DNA of 41,823 bases from an uncultured Clostridia bacterium (lineage in GTDB: Bacteria; Bacillota; Clostridia; TANB77; CAG-508): assembly GCA_947589835.1 (NCBI GenBank), contig CANQCT010000009.1, positions 1 through 41,823 on the forward strand, written 5' to 3'. Positions 7,736-16,247 of this stretch are shown piece after piece. Every line of letters starts with the position of its first letter. The stretch's first letter is position 1. Below the pieces are notes generated by a model, which worked only from the letters and a program-made list of their open reading frames with translations, made no database searches and was not told the origin of the DNA. Both the position numbers and the translations under genes were made by a program.

Positions 7736-7905
7736 GTAAAAGTTTATAATTACATTAAAGCCTAAATAGTTACTAGTTTTCTTGTTTTTCAAATGCCCAT
7801 TGCAAGCCAAGCCAAGTTCAAAGAAGAAGGTCAGAACGGGACCTCTCAAAACTGCGAAAAATAGTACTATTCAAGCAAATAGCTATAAAACCATTAACTA
7901 GTAAA
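7736..7905 (+). repeat. Palindromic-arm repeat family P, copy 1
   Basis: The conserved core TTTTCTTGTTTTTCAAATGC (from 7777) and GGTCAGAACGGGACCTCTCA (from 7829) is enclosed by arms AAATAGTTACTA and ATAGTACTATT. The right outer arm ends in CCATTAACTAGTAAA. Here the inner CCCATT faces AACGGG with one mismatch. The element lies between the radical SAM gene and yitT, about 290 bases before the yitT start. Confidence 0.85.
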
Positions 7906-7945
7906 ATTAAGCAAATACAAACATATAAGAGAATAATTTAGAATA

Positions 7946-7990
7946 AAATCACCCATTATTGTAAATAATTAGTAATGATGGGTGATTTTT
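7946..7990 (+). terminator. Intrinsic terminator upstream of yitT
   Basis: AAATCACCCAT pairs with ATGGGTGATTT around a roughly 20-base loop and is followed by TTTTTAG. It terminates transcription coming from rnc and the radical SAM gene, beyond repeat P copy 1. Confidence 0.8.
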
Positions 7991-7992
7991 AG

Positions 7993-8127
7993 TTACTATT
8001 CACAGCCTTAAAATTATCCGCCACTTCGCTTGCGTTTTGTATATATTTTTTCTCGACTAAAGCACGAAAAAATATATACAAAACCGCTGTGGCTACTCTA
8101 AAATTTATAATTAACTGTGAATTGTAA
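7993..8127. repeat. Long imperfect inverted-repeat element
   Basis: The stretch can fold end to end. TTTTGTATATATTTTTTC (8035-8052) pairs with GAAAAAATATATACAAAA near 8067-8084, GCCAC with GTGGC, and outer CACAGCCTTAAAATTA with the TAAAATTTATAATTAACTGTG region. Length about 135 bases with no coding capacity, so it resembles a MITE or REP unit. A short piece resembling its end (ACAATTCACAGT) occurs near 20204. It sits between a terminator and the yitT ribosome-binding site. Confidence 0.65.
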
Positions 8128-8195
8128 TGATTTTTATTGCATAGAAATCTTAAACAAAATAATATTTAATAATTATATTAAAGGAGAGTCTTTGA

Positions 8196-9071
8196 ATGGA
8201 CTATATAAAAACAAAAAGAGTACTTACATTAAAAAAGTACTTAATAGATGGTGTATATATTTTAATTGGCTGTATTATTATGGCAATAGGAACAGCGCTT
8301 TTCTTACTTCCAAATCAGCTTTCTTCTGGAGGTTTTTCTGGTATAGCAACAATTATTTATTATTTCTTACACTTTCCATTAGGAACTACAATATTAGTAC
8401 TAAACATTCCATTTTTGCTATGGGCACTATTTAAACTAGGAAAAGAAATAGTAATTAAATCAATAGCAGGAACCGTTCTACTTGCAGTATTTATTGATTT
8501 ATTTGAAAAAGTGCAAAGTTTAACAGAAGATAGATTTTTAGCGTGCATATATGGAGGCATTTGTATTGGTATTGGAATGGCCCTTGTGCTAAAGGCTTCT
8601 GCCTCAACAGGTGGAACAGACTTGATTTCATATATAGTAAGAGCATATAGGCCATATATAAGAACTAGCAATATAATAGTTATTTTAGACATAATAATTA
8701 TTGGCTTAAATGTAATATTTTTTAAAGAAATAGAAATTGGGCTTTATTCTGCAATAGCAATTTACATTGTAGGAAAAATGATAGACATAGTATTTGAAGG
8801 TGTTAACTTTACCAAAATGATGCTTATTATATCAAATAAATATAAAGAAATATCTAATGAAATAGGAGAAAAACTTCAAAGAGGAAGCACTGCAATTTAC
8901 GCAAAAGGAATGTACACAAATGAAAAAAGAATGATGCTTTTTTGTGTAGGCTCAAGAAATGAAACCGCAAGAATAAGGGAGATTGCTACTAAAATAGACC
9001 CAAAAGCATTTATAGTAATTGCAAATGCTAGAGAAGCATGGGGAAAGGGCTTTAGAAGAAGCAGCGATTAG
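8196..9071 (+). CDS. YitT family membrane protein
   Basis: This 291-residue protein has five or six hydrophobic segments between residues about 15 and 180, including YILIGCIIMAIGTALFLLP, and the GGFSGIATIIYY and ASTGGTDLI motifs typical of the YitT/DUF161 membrane domain. The C-terminal 80 residues, from about residue 205, form a soluble DUF2179-type domain with GSTAIYAKGMYTNEKRMML. The family is common in Firmicutes; function is not established. An AAAGGAGAG site precedes the ATG. Its own terminator follows, so it is probably monocistronic. Confidence 0.9.
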   Translation: MDYIKTKRVLTLKKYLIDGVYILIGCIIMAIGTALFLLPNQLSSGGFSGIATIIYYFLHFPLGTTILVLNIPFLLWALFKLGKEIVIKSIAGTVLLAVFIDLFEKVQSLTEDRFLACIYGGICIGIGMALVLKASASTGGTDLISYIVRAYRPYIRTSNIIVILDIIIIGLNVIFFKEIEIGLYSAIAIYIVGKMIDIVFEGVNFTKMMLIISNKYKEISNEIGEKLQRGSTAIYAKGMYTNEKRMMLFCVGSRNETARIREIATKIDPKAFIVIANAREAWGKGFRRSSD

Positions 9072-9092
9072 ACAAATATAATAAATAAATTT

Positions 9093-9121
9093 AAAACAGT
9101 ATTTAAAAATACTGTTTTTTA
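9093..9121 (+). terminator. Terminator of the yitT-type gene
   Basis: AAAACAGTATTT pairs with AAATACTGTTTT, directly followed by a T tail. Confidence 0.85.
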
Positions 9122-9186
9122 ATGTATAATAAAAATATAATATTAAAATTTTTGAGTAGCGAAATACGAAAGGAACATTTTATAAA

Positions 9187-10053
9187 ATGAAAGAACAAAT
9201 ATATAAAATAGATTTAATTAAAAGTTTTAACTTAGAGCATATATTTGAGTGTGGACAATGCTTTAGATGGAATAAAGAGCAAAATGGAAGCTATACAGGG
9301 GTATTTAAAAACAATGTATTAAATGTAAAAATAGAAAATAATCAAATTATTTTTCAAGGAATGTGTGAAAACGACATTAAAGAAACTGTAGAAGAATATT
9401 TTGACTTAAAAAGAGATTATGAAAAAATTAAAAAAAGCTTAAGTAAAATAGATGAACCATTAAAAACCAGCATTGAGTACGGAAGCGGAATTAGGCTTTT
9501 AAACCAAGATTTATGGGAAACTATAATTTCATTTATAATATCAGCAAACAACAATATACCAAGAATAAAAGGAATTATAGAAAGATTATCAAAGCAATAT
9601 GGAAAAGCTATTATATGGAATGAAAAAACTTACTATACTTTTCCAACAGTAGGGGAACTATCAAAAGCATCAGTAGAAGACTTAAGAAAGTTAGGCTTGG
9701 GCTTTCGTGACCAAAGAGTATATGAAACAACAAAACTTATTCTTACAAAGCAAGTAAACTTAGAAGAATTAGAAACTAAAAAAAGCAGTGAAGAAATAAG
9801 AGAAATATTATTAACACTTCCGGGAGTTGGACCAAAAGTTGCAGATTGTATAATGCTATTTTCAACTTTAAAATGCTTAGATGTATTTCCTATTGATGTA
9901 TGGGTAAGAAGAGTTATGAATGAATTATATTTTAAACTACCAGAAGAAAACAAATTAAAAAGAGAGCAAATCGAAGCTCTAGCCAAAGAAAAATATGGAG
10001 AATTAGCTGGTATAGCACAACAATACTTGTTTTATTGGAAAAGAGAAGCTTAA
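9187..10053 (+). CDS. 8-oxoguanine DNA glycosylase (OGG family)
   Basis: The enzyme removes oxidised guanine in base-excision repair. Residues about 1-95 match the OGG N-terminal domain with FECGQCFRWNKEQNGSYTGV, followed by the helix-hairpin-helix GPD domain: LLTLPGVGPKVADCIMLFS near residues 214-232 holds the catalytic Lys, and DVFPIDVWVRRVM carries the catalytic Asp. The 288 residues fit bacterial OGG proteins. The stop codon is followed directly by a GTCCC-type repeat, then addB, so two recombination/repair genes are joined through the repeat. Confidence 0.9.
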   Translation: MKEQIYKIDLIKSFNLEHIFECGQCFRWNKEQNGSYTGVFKNNVLNVKIENNQIIFQGMCENDIKETVEEYFDLKRDYEKIKKSLSKIDEPLKTSIEYGSGIRLLNQDLWETIISFIISANNNIPRIKGIIERLSKQYGKAIIWNEKTYYTFPTVGELSKASVEDLRKLGLGFRDQRVYETTKLILTKQVNLEELETKKSSEEIREILLTLPGVGPKVADCIMLFSTLKCLDVFPIDVWVRRVMNELYFKLPEENKLKREQIEALAKEKYGELAGIAQQYLFYWKREA

Positions 10054-10054
10054 T

Positions 10055-10170
10055 GGGGACAGGTCCCATTGCTTATTTTTAAGCTACCAGGGACAAGTCA
10101 TACTTTTAACTTGTGTCCCAAAAGCGACAAAGTGTCGCGTAAAGAAACGTTCCCAACGCGACAGACAAAA
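10055..10170 (+). repeat. GTCCC/GCGACA palindromic repeat cluster 1
   Basis: The array starts GGGGACAGGTCCCATTGC and continues with GGGACAAGTC, ACTTGTGTCCC, AAAGCGACAAAGTGTCGC, AAAGAAACGTTCCC and ACGCGACA. The 15-base unit GCGACAAAGTGTCGC is palindromic except for its centre. The array fills the gap exactly between the OGG stop and the addB ribosome-binding site (AAGGAGGAG). It is visibly more GC-rich than neighbouring DNA. Confidence 0.8.
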
Positions 10171-10184
10171 AGGAGGAGAAAGCA

Positions 10185-13100
10185 TTGAGTTTACAAATTA
10201 TATATGGAGTAGCAGGAACAGGCAAAACTAATTATATATTTGAAGAAGTGCAAAAAAAGGTAAAAGAAAATTCTAAATATCCTATAAAAATAATAACACC
10301 AGAGCAGTTTTCTTTTACAGCTGAAAAGCAACTTTTAGAAACTTCTCCTTCTAAGAGCATTTTAAAGGCAGAAGTTATTACATTTGCACGTATGGCATAT
10401 AGAATTTTAAATGAAGTTGGTGGAAAAACAAAGTCAAGGTTATCTGGCTCAGGAAGAGCAATGCTTGTAAATCATATTTTACTAAACCAAAAGAACGACT
10501 TTTCATTTTTAGGCAATTCTGAAGAAAATGTTGAAATGATAACAAGGCAGTTAACAGAACTAAAAAAGCATAAAGTAGGGTTAGAGGACATAGAAAAAGC
10601 AGTAAATAATACAGAAAATACATATTTAAGGCTTAAACTTCAAGATATTAAAACTTTATATGATACATACACAAAAACTATTGAAAATAAGTACATTGAT
10701 GAAAATGATGGCTTAACACTTTTAGCAGAAAAATTAGAAGCTTCAAAAGAATTTGCAAATTGTGATATTTATATTGATGAATTTGTAGGCTTTACAACTC
10801 AAGAATACGAAGTGCTAAGAAAGCTAATGAAGTTATCGCATAAAGTAACAATTTCTGTATGTGCAGATAATTTAGAAGAAAATACAAATCCAGATATAGA
10901 TCCATTTTATGAAAATAAACAAACAGCATGTAGAATTATGAATATAGCAAATGAGGAAAACGTATCAATAGAAAAGCCAATTTACATTAAACAAGTAAAA
11001 AGGTTTAAGTCTAAAGAATTAGAGCATTTGGCAAATAATATAAGCGCTCCATTTTATAAAAAATATAATGAAGAAGTAAAAGATATATCAGTTTTTCTTG
11101 CAAGCAATCCATATTCTGAAATAGAAGATGTTGCTACGAAAATAGTTAAGTTAGTAAAAAATGGATACAGATATGAAGATATTTCAGTTATTACTAAAAA
11201 CATAGACACATATTCAAGCTTATGCAAAGTAATATTTTCAAAATACAATATTCCAGTTTTTATAGATGAAAAAAAAGATTTTAGCAGTAATATTTTAGTT
11301 AAATTTATATTATCTATTTTGGAAGTTTTGGCTAAAAATTGGTCTTATGAAGCGGTATTTGGCTATATAAAAACTGGATTTCTTCCATTAGATGAAAAAG
11401 AAATAGCAATTCTTGAAAACTATTGCATAAAATGGGGAATCAAAGGAAGTAAATGGTATTCAAAAGAATGGAAATTTTACGATGAAACAGAAGAAGAACA
11501 AAAGCAAATTTTATATGCAAAAGAACAAGTTACAACTCCATTACTTGAATTTAAAAAAAGTTTGCAAGGCTTAAAAACAGTAAAAGATATATCAACTTCA
11601 ATTTATGAATTTTTAGTAAAAAACAATATAGCTGAAAAGTTAGAAGAAAAAATATGTTATTTAAAACAAAATAATCAATTAGAAAAGGCAAAAGAATATG
11701 AAAAAAGCTTTCAAATTTTTATACAATTATTAGATGAAATTGTATTAGTTTTAGGTGAGCAAAATATTACATTTGAAAAATATGCAAAAATTTTAAAAAT
11801 GGGATTTACTCAAAGTGACTTAGGTGTAATACCAGAAGCAGCAGACCAAGTAGTAATAGGAGATGTTGACCGTTCTAGATCTCACAAAATTAAAGTAGCC
11901 TTTTTAATAGGACTAAATGATGGCATTTTTCCAAGTGTTCAAAAAGAAGAAGGCTTTTTAGATGACAATGATAGACAAATATTAAAACAGCAAGGAATAG
12001 AACTTGCTAAAGGAACAATGGAAAAACTTTATGATGATAATTTCAACATTTATAAAGCATTTACTACAGCAGAAGAAAAGCTATATTTATCTTATGTATC
12101 ATCAGATTCAGAAGGCAAATCTTTAAGACCATCAATTATTATTAACAAAATAAAAAGAATTTTTCCGAAACTTAGTGAAGAAAGTGATGTTGTAAATAGA
12201 AAAAGCGAAATTTTACTTAAAAATACTACATTTGACGAACTTTTAATAAAATTAAGAGATTTAAAAGAAGGAAAGCAAATAGAGCCAGTGTGGTTTCACT
12301 TATATAACTATTATAATATTAATGAAAAAGATAAATTAGAAAATGCACTAAGGGCAATTAAATATGAAAATGTGCCAGAAAAAATACAAAAGGAAAATAT
12401 AAATAAGCTATATGGAAATACTCTAAAAACAAGTATATCTCGTTTAGAAAAATATAAATCATGTGCATTTTCATATTACTTAAAATATGGATTAAAATTA
12501 AAAGAAGAAAGTAGCTTTAAGGTAGAATCTGTTGACACAGGAAATTTTATGCACGATGTAATAGATAGTTTTTTTGAAAGGCTAGAAGAACTAGAACTTA
12601 ACGTGAAAAAAATTACAGATGAGCAAATAAGAGAGATAACGGAAGAAATTGTAGAAGAAAAACTAAACTTAAAAAAATATGATATTTTCAGCAGCATTCC
12701 AAAGTACAAAATTCTAGCACAAAGACTTAAAAAAGTAGTAGTAAACTCAATGAAATACATTGTAAATAGCCTTAAGTATAGCGAATTTGAAGTGTTAGGA
12801 CACGAATTAGAATTTAAAGAAGGAAAAGAATATAGCCCAATTACATTTACGTTAAGCGATGGAAAAAAGGTAGAAATTACAGGAAAAATTGATAGAGTAG
12901 ATATTGCCAAAACCACTGATGGAAAGTATATTAGAATTATTGATTACAAATCATCTATAAAAAATATAAACTTAAATGAGGTTTTAGCAGGTTTGCAACT
13001 ACAACTTTTAACTTATTTAGATGCAACTTGCAAAGAAGAAGACGTGCTTCCAGCAGGAGTATTTTACTTTAATTTAATTGAACCTATTTTAAATGCAAAT

Positions 13101-13526
13101 AGTGATTTAGAAGAAGAACAAATTGAGCAAGAACTTAAAAAACAATTTAAAATGCAAGGGCTAATACTTGCAGATAGTAAAATTGTAAAGAAAATGGATA
13201 CTAACTTAGAAAGTGGAAGTTCAAACATAGTTCCAGCATATATAACAAAAGATGGCGAAGTTAGCGAAAAACCAAATACTTTAAATCAAAAACAATTTGA
13301 AAATTTGCAAAAATATATGGAAAAAATCATAAAGCAAATTTCAGAAGAAATTTTAAGTGGTAACATTGCAATAGAGCCATATTATAGAATGAGAGATAAA
13401 AAAACTCCATGTGAATACTGTGAATATAAAGCTATTTGTGGGTTTAATCAAACCACTAAAAATAATTATAAATACATTGCAAATTTGTCTAAAGATGCAG
13501 TACTTGAGGAAATGAAGAAAGTATGA
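10185..13526 (+). CDS. addB: AddB, helicase-nuclease subunit B
   Basis: AddB works with AddA in the Firmicute equivalent of RecBCD, resecting double-strand breaks to Chi-like sites. The 1113 residues fit the family. The Walker A GVAGTGKTNYIF is at residues 6-17. The C-terminal nuclease domain carries GKIDRVDI and IIDYKSSIKNIN (about residues 905-930, the D-x(n)-D-x-K motif). The iron-sulphur Cys set is the Cys in YKSCAFSYYLKYG plus CEYCEYKAIC near the end. TTG is the start, set by AGGAGGAG ten bases upstream and immediate entry into the ATP-binding strand. No addA follows in this window, which is unusual. Confidence 0.95.
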   Translation: MSLQIIYGVAGTGKTNYIFEEVQKKVKENSKYPIKIITPEQFSFTAEKQLLETSPSKSILKAEVITFARMAYRILNEVGGKTKSRLSGSGRAMLVNHILLNQKNDFSFLGNSEENVEMITRQLTELKKHKVGLEDIEKAVNNTENTYLRLKLQDIKTLYDTYTKTIENKYIDENDGLTLLAEKLEASKEFANCDIYIDEFVGFTTQEYEVLRKLMKLSHKVTISVCADNLEENTNPDIDPFYENKQTACRIMNIANEENVSIEKPIYIKQVKRFKSKELEHLANNISAPFYKKYNEEVKDISVFLASNPYSEIEDVATKIVKLVKNGYRYEDISVITKNIDTYSSLCKVIFSKYNIPVFIDEKKDFSSNILVKFILSILEVLAKNWSYEAVFGYIKTGFLPLDEKEIAILENYCIKWGIKGSKWYSKEWKFYDETEEEQKQILYAKEQVTTPLLEFKKSLQGLKTVKDISTSIYEFLVKNNIAEKLEEKICYLKQNNQLEKAKEYEKSFQIFIQLLDEIVLVLGEQNITFEKYAKILKMGFTQSDLGVIPEAADQVVIGDVDRSRSHKIKVAFLIGLNDGIFPSVQKEEGFLDDNDRQILKQQGIELAKGTMEKLYDDNFNIYKAFTTAEEKLYLSYVSSDSEGKSLRPSIIINKIKRIFPKLSEESDVVNRKSEILLKNTTFDELLIKLRDLKEGKQIEPVWFHLYNYYNINEKDKLENALRAIKYENVPEKIQKENINKLYGNTLKTSISRLEKYKSCAFSYYLKYGLKLKEESSFKVESVDTGNFMHDVIDSFFERLEELELNVKKITDEQIREITEEIVEEKLNLKKYDIFSSIPKYKILAQRLKKVVVNSMKYIVNSLKYSEFEVLGHELEFKEGKEYSPITFTLSDGKKVEITGKIDRVDIAKTTDGKYIRIIDYKSSIKNINLNEVLAGLQLQLLTYLDATCKEEDVLPAGVFYFNLIEPILNANSDLEEEQIEQELKKQFKMQGLILADSKIVKKMDTNLESGSSNIVPAYITKDGEVSEKPNTLNQKQFENLQKYMEKIIKQISEEILSGNIAIEPYYRMRDKKTPCEYCEYKAICGFNQTTKNNYKYIANLSKDAVLEEMKKV

Positions 13527-13532
13527 TATAAT
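13504..13532 (+). promoter_or_regulatory. Promoter inside the addB 3' end
   Basis: TTGAGG (13504-13509), a 17-base spacer and a perfect TATAAT (13527-13532) with an upstream TG. It lies within the last codons of addB and points at the 54-residue gene. Confidence 0.7.
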
Positions 13533-13565
13533 ATATACATATCTATTTTTAGGAGGGCTTTATCT

Positions 13566-13730
13566 ATGATATCAACCTTTGTGCAATTTTGTACTGAGTG
13601 GATAGGAGTCGACCCTCGGTGGCCCAAGCTCATCGCAGTCTTAATAATTGTTTTGGTCTTATTAGCACCAAGAAAGTTTATTACAATTAAAAAGACCGAT
13701 GAAAATAAATGGACCATATTTTATAGATAA
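13566..13730 (+). CDS. Small single-span membrane protein, 54 residues
   Basis: This short gene starts MISTFVQFCTEWIGVDPRWP. A strong hydrophobic segment follows at about residues 21-35 (LIAVLIIVLVLLAP), then a basic KFITIKKTDENKWTIFYR tail. It has its own promoter, an AGGAGGG site and a shared terminator, so expression looks real. I do not recognise the family. Its codons (CTC, CCC, GTC, CGG) are more GC-rich than those of neighbours, which suggests acquisition from elsewhere. It converges on the DUF1737-like gene. A toxin, phage or signalling peptide role is possible, but nothing seen decides it. Confidence 0.7.
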   Translation: MISTFVQFCTEWIGVDPRWPKLIAVLIIVLVLLAPRKFITIKKTDENKWTIFYR

Positions 13731-13750
13731 AAAGTAAATTCTAATGATAA

Positions 13751-13783
13751 AATTAGGGTTCCAAATAAGGAACCCTAATTTCT
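13751..13783. terminator. Bidirectional terminator between two convergent small genes
   Basis: AATTAGGGTTCC and GGAACCCTAATT form a perfect 12-bp stem with a 6-base loop, flanked by A and T tracts on both sides. It ends the 54-residue gene on plus and the gene on minus. Confidence 0.8.
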
Positions 13784-13790
13784 GCTAGAA

Positions 13791-14108
13791 CTACTCTTTT
13801 ATCATCGCCTGAGCGAAATAGTGATTACCATTCGGGGCGAATGCTATTGACACACCACCCTGAAGTTTCCAGCCATCTTCAATATGCTCTTTTACTATTC
13901 TTTGCAATTTCTCTGTAGTACTTTCCTCAGCTTTAGGATAATTACTTATTCCTCTCCGCCCAGTGTTTCCAATCCACATAGACATATCATGACTTTTCCT
14001 TAATTGTTCGCCAAGGGTGTGGCCATAATCAGACTCGCGGGGTTTACCGACAGGACGAGAATCAGAAAAAATGTGGGGTTCAGAAACAATGATAACTTTA
14101 TAGTCCAT
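13791..14108 (-). CDS. DUF1737-like small protein
   Basis: The start is MDYKVIIVSEPHIF, behind TTAGGAGGAAT; a longer frame beginning MLGGIK would include the ribosome-binding site and is rejected. The protein has 105 residues. Its C-terminal half, VKEHIEDGWKLQGGVSIAF...YFAQAMIKE, matches the pattern of DUF1737 proteins (short domains ending GGVS...QAM.K) found in bacteria and phages. The N-terminal half (GKPRESDYGHTLGEQLRKSH) is unfamiliar. Function is unknown. It has its own promoter and a GC-richer composition than the flanking core genes. Confidence 0.7.
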   Translation of the reverse strand: MDYKVIIVSEPHIFSDSRPVGKPRESDYGHTLGEQLRKSHDMSMWIGNTGRRGISNYPKAEESTTEKLQRIVKEHIEDGWKLQGGVSIAFAPNGNHYFAQAMIKE

Positions 14109-14157
14109 TTTTATTCCTCCTAACAATTGTTTTACGAGAATTTGATAATTTTGCTAT

Positions 14158-14186
14158 TTTTATTATAGTTCGCATAGCTACGAATG
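14158..14186 (-). promoter_or_regulatory. Near-palindromic site in the DUF1737-like gene leader
   Basis: TTCGCATAGCTACGAA (14169-14184) is a near-perfect 16-base inverted repeat located just downstream of the minus-strand -10 and so close to the transcription start. Such a position suits an operator. No regulator gene is adjacent, so this remains an inference. Confidence 0.4.
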
Positions 14187-14194
14187 ATATGAGT

Positions 14195-14223
14195 ATTATA
14201 TCACATATTTATGTCGATTTCAA
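14195..14223 (-). promoter_or_regulatory. Sigma-A promoter of the DUF1737-like gene
   Basis: On the minus strand TTGAAA (14218-14223), a 17-base spacer and TATAAT (14195-14200) with a TG just upstream. The extended -10 TGATATAAT is the same as in the promoter of the facing 54-residue gene. Confidence 0.75.
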
Positions 14224-14230
14224 TAATTAT

Positions 14231-14290
14231 AAAAACACTGCGAAAAATAGTACTATTTAAGCTTCAATGTAATTATAACTATATGGTAAC
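14231..14290 (+). repeat. Repeat family P, right-half fragment
   Basis: Only the right part is present: AACACTGCGAAAAATAGTAC, then TATTTAAGCTTCAATGTAAT, ending TATGGTAAC. The left arm and the CCCGTT core are missing. It lies 83 bases upstream of pgeF and in the same orientation as the full copies. Confidence 0.8.
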
Positions 14291-14292
14291 TC

Positions 14293-14321
14293 TTGATTTT
14301 TTTTGCTAAATAGCTTAATAT
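14293..14321 (+). promoter_or_regulatory. Possible promoter of pgeF
   Basis: TTGATT (14293-14298), a 17-base spacer and TAATAT (14316-14321), directly after the repeat P fragment. Both boxes deviate from consensus. Confidence 0.35.
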
Positions 14322-14373
14322 TATATAAGAAACTAATAGCATATAATTATAGAAAAACGAAAGGAAAGAAAGT

Positions 14374-15219
14374 ATGACAAAAATTTGGGAAGATGAAAAG
14401 CTAATATGTGTAGAAGAAAAGAATGTACAATACATACAATTTAAAAAGTTATTAGAATACCCAGAAATAAAACATTGTTATACATTAAGAAAGAATTTGA
14501 ACTTTCCACCAATTTATAAAAATGAACAATTATTAAAACAAAGCTATGAAAAAATCTGTAGATGTTTAAATTTAGATTATACGAAAGTAATAAAACCACA
14601 TCAAACACACACCACAAATGTAGAAATTGTAAATGAAGTAAAAACTTTAGAAAACGTAGATGGACTATTAACAAATAAAGCAGGTCTAACTCTACTTACC
14701 ACATCAGCAGATTGCATTTCCTTACTATTATATGATCCAATTAAAAAAGTAATTGGAAGTATTCATTCTGGCTGGAGAGGAACACTAGCAGGAATGTGCA
14801 AAAGTGCAATTAATAAAATGATACAAGGCTTTAATTCTAATCCAGAAGATATAATATGCTGTATATGCCCAAGTATAAGGAAATGTTGCTTTGAAGTAGA
14901 TGAAGATGTTAAAAACTTATTCTACGAAAAATATAAAAATTTACCAGAAATAAAAGATATTATAATAAAAGATGAAATAAAAGAAGGTAAACAAAAATAC
15001 AAAATAGACACAGTAAAAATAAATATTTGTTTATTAAAAGATCTAGGCTTAAAAGAAGAAAACATTATAGATAGCAATATTTGTACAGTATGCCATAGCA
15101 ATGAATTTCATTCATATAGAGCTGATAAAGAAGGCTCTGGAAGAAATGCTGCATTAATAGGGACAGGTCCCAATGCTCATTTTCAAGCACTTAGGGACAG
15201 GTCAAAATTGGTCACTTAA
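14374..15219 (+). CDS. pgeF: PgeF/YfiH family (laccase-domain) protein
   Basis: Members hydrolyse or phosphorolyse purine nucleosides and, in E. coli, remove wrongly incorporated amino acids from peptidoglycan precursors. The metal triad is visible: His in KPHQTHTTNV (about residue 75), Cys in TSADCISLLLYD (about 114) and His in GSIHSGWRGTLAGM (about 131). Further conserved parts are CICPSIRKCCFEV and SYRADKEGSGRNAALIG. The final residues after AALIG (TGPNAHFQALRDRSKLVT) are encoded by a GTCCC-type repeat, so the native C-terminus was probably replaced. The start follows AAAGGAAAG. Confidence 0.9.
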   Translation: MTKIWEDEKLICVEEKNVQYIQFKKLLEYPEIKHCYTLRKNLNFPPIYKNEQLLKQSYEKICRCLNLDYTKVIKPHQTHTTNVEIVNEVKTLENVDGLLTNKAGLTLLTTSADCISLLLYDPIKKVIGSIHSGWRGTLAGMCKSAINKMIQGFNSNPEDIICCICPSIRKCCFEVDEDVKNLFYEKYKNLPEIKDIIIKDEIKEGKQKYKIDTVKINICLLKDLGLKEENIIDSNICTVCHSNEFHSYRADKEGSGRNAALIGTGPNAHFQALRDRSKLVT

Positions 15220-15325
15220 TGGATTTTATTTAAAGCGACAGTTTGTCGCTTTAGTGACACATATTAAAAAATGACTTGTCCCTTTTTACCCAAAATGGGA
15301 AAAAGGGACTGTCCCCAAAAAGGAG
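15157..15325 (+). repeat. GTCCC/GCGACA repeat cluster 2, overlapping the pgeF end
   Basis: The units are AATAGGGACAGGTCCCAATG and TTAGGGACAGGTC (still inside pgeF), AAGCGACAGTTTGTCGCTTT, TAGTGACACAT, then GACTTGTCCC and a long palindromic piece: CTTGTCCCTTTTTACCCA facing TGGGAAAAAGGGACTGTC near 15281-15314. The latter forms a strong hairpin and may terminate transcription. The array ends one base before the ribosome-binding site of the S66 gene. Confidence 0.8.
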
Positions 15326-15335
15326 TTAAAATTAT

Positions 15336-16247
15336 ATGATACCACAAAAATTACAAAAAGGTGATACAATAGGTCTTATTTCACCATCAGATGTCATTAC
15401 TAAAGATGATTTAGAAACAATTAATAAATCTATTTATTTAATGGAAAGCTCGGGCTTTAAAATAAAATTTGCAGATAATGCTTTAGCAAATAACTTAGGT
15501 TATGGAGCAACTGCTAAACAAAAAGCAGAAGATATAAACTCAATGTTTCAAGATAATACTGTAAAGGCAATATTTTGCATTTGTGGAGGATTTAATTCAA
15601 ACAGCACATTTGATTATTTAGATTATGATAAAATTAAATATAACCCTAAAATCATTTGTGGCTTTAGTGATTCTACATCGCTTTTAAATGCAATTTACAG
15701 TAAAACTGGGCTAGTTACATTTCATGGGCCAACATTTAAAGCCTTAACCTCTTGGCAAACCGAATATGGTTATAAAGAAGTAATAAAACGCTTAGTAGAA
15801 GGCGGCCTTAGCTTAGGCACAGCAGATGATGAATACATAACAATAAAAGAAGGAGTAGCAAAAGGAATTTTAGTTGGTGGAAACTTAAGCTTAGTAAGTG
15901 AAATGTCAAGTGGAAAATATAAAATTGATTTTACAGATAAAATTTTATTTATAGAAGAACTATTTTTAGAAACACCACCAGCACTAGCAAGTAACTACTT
16001 ATACAATATGAAACAAAACGGCGTATTTGATAAAATTAAAGGAATATGGGTTGGAAACTATGATGGAAGCATAGCTTTAGAAAAAATTTTACTAGATACA
16101 TTAGATGGAGAATATAAATTTCCAATAATAAAATCCAATAACTTTGGCCATACAGATAGAAAAACTGTAATACCAATAGGAACAATGGCAAAAATTAACA
16201 CAAGCGAAAAAGTAAAAATTGAATTATTAGAAAATTGTGTCGCTTAA
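15336..16247 (+). CDS. S66 family peptidase (LD-carboxypeptidase-like)
   Basis: S66 peptidases trim the L,D bond of muropeptides in cell-wall recycling, or cleave microcin C7-type conjugates. The 303-residue length is normal. Visible are KGDTIGLISPSD at the N-terminus, AIFCICGGFNSNSTFDYLDY, the nucleophile Ser in ICGFSDSTSLLNAIY (about residue 112), the Glu region VGGNLSLVSEM and IEELF, and the C-terminal His in NNFGHTDRKTVIPIG. An AAAGGAG site precedes the ATG. The last codons (NCVA, stop) run into a GCGACA repeat. Next to pgeF, a cell-wall recycling role is plausible. Confidence 0.88.
   Translation: MIPQKLQKGDTIGLISPSDVITKDDLETINKSIYLMESSGFKIKFADNALANNLGYGATAKQKAEDINSMFQDNTVKAIFCICGGFNSNSTFDYLDYDKIKYNPKIICGFSDSTSLLNAIYSKTGLVTFHGPTFKALTSWQTEYGYKEVIKRLVEGGLSLGTADDEYITIKEGVAKGILVGGNLSLVSEMSSGKYKIDFTDKILFIEELFLETPPALASNYLYNMKQNGVFDKIKGIWVGNYDGSIALEKILLDTLDGEYKFPIIKSNNFGHTDRKTVIPIGTMAKINTSEKVKIELLENCVA

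Noticed and set aside
8117..8434. 105-codon plus-strand frame overlapping the start of the yitT-type gene
   Set aside because: It is out of frame with a clear membrane-protein gene and has no ribosome-binding site of its own.
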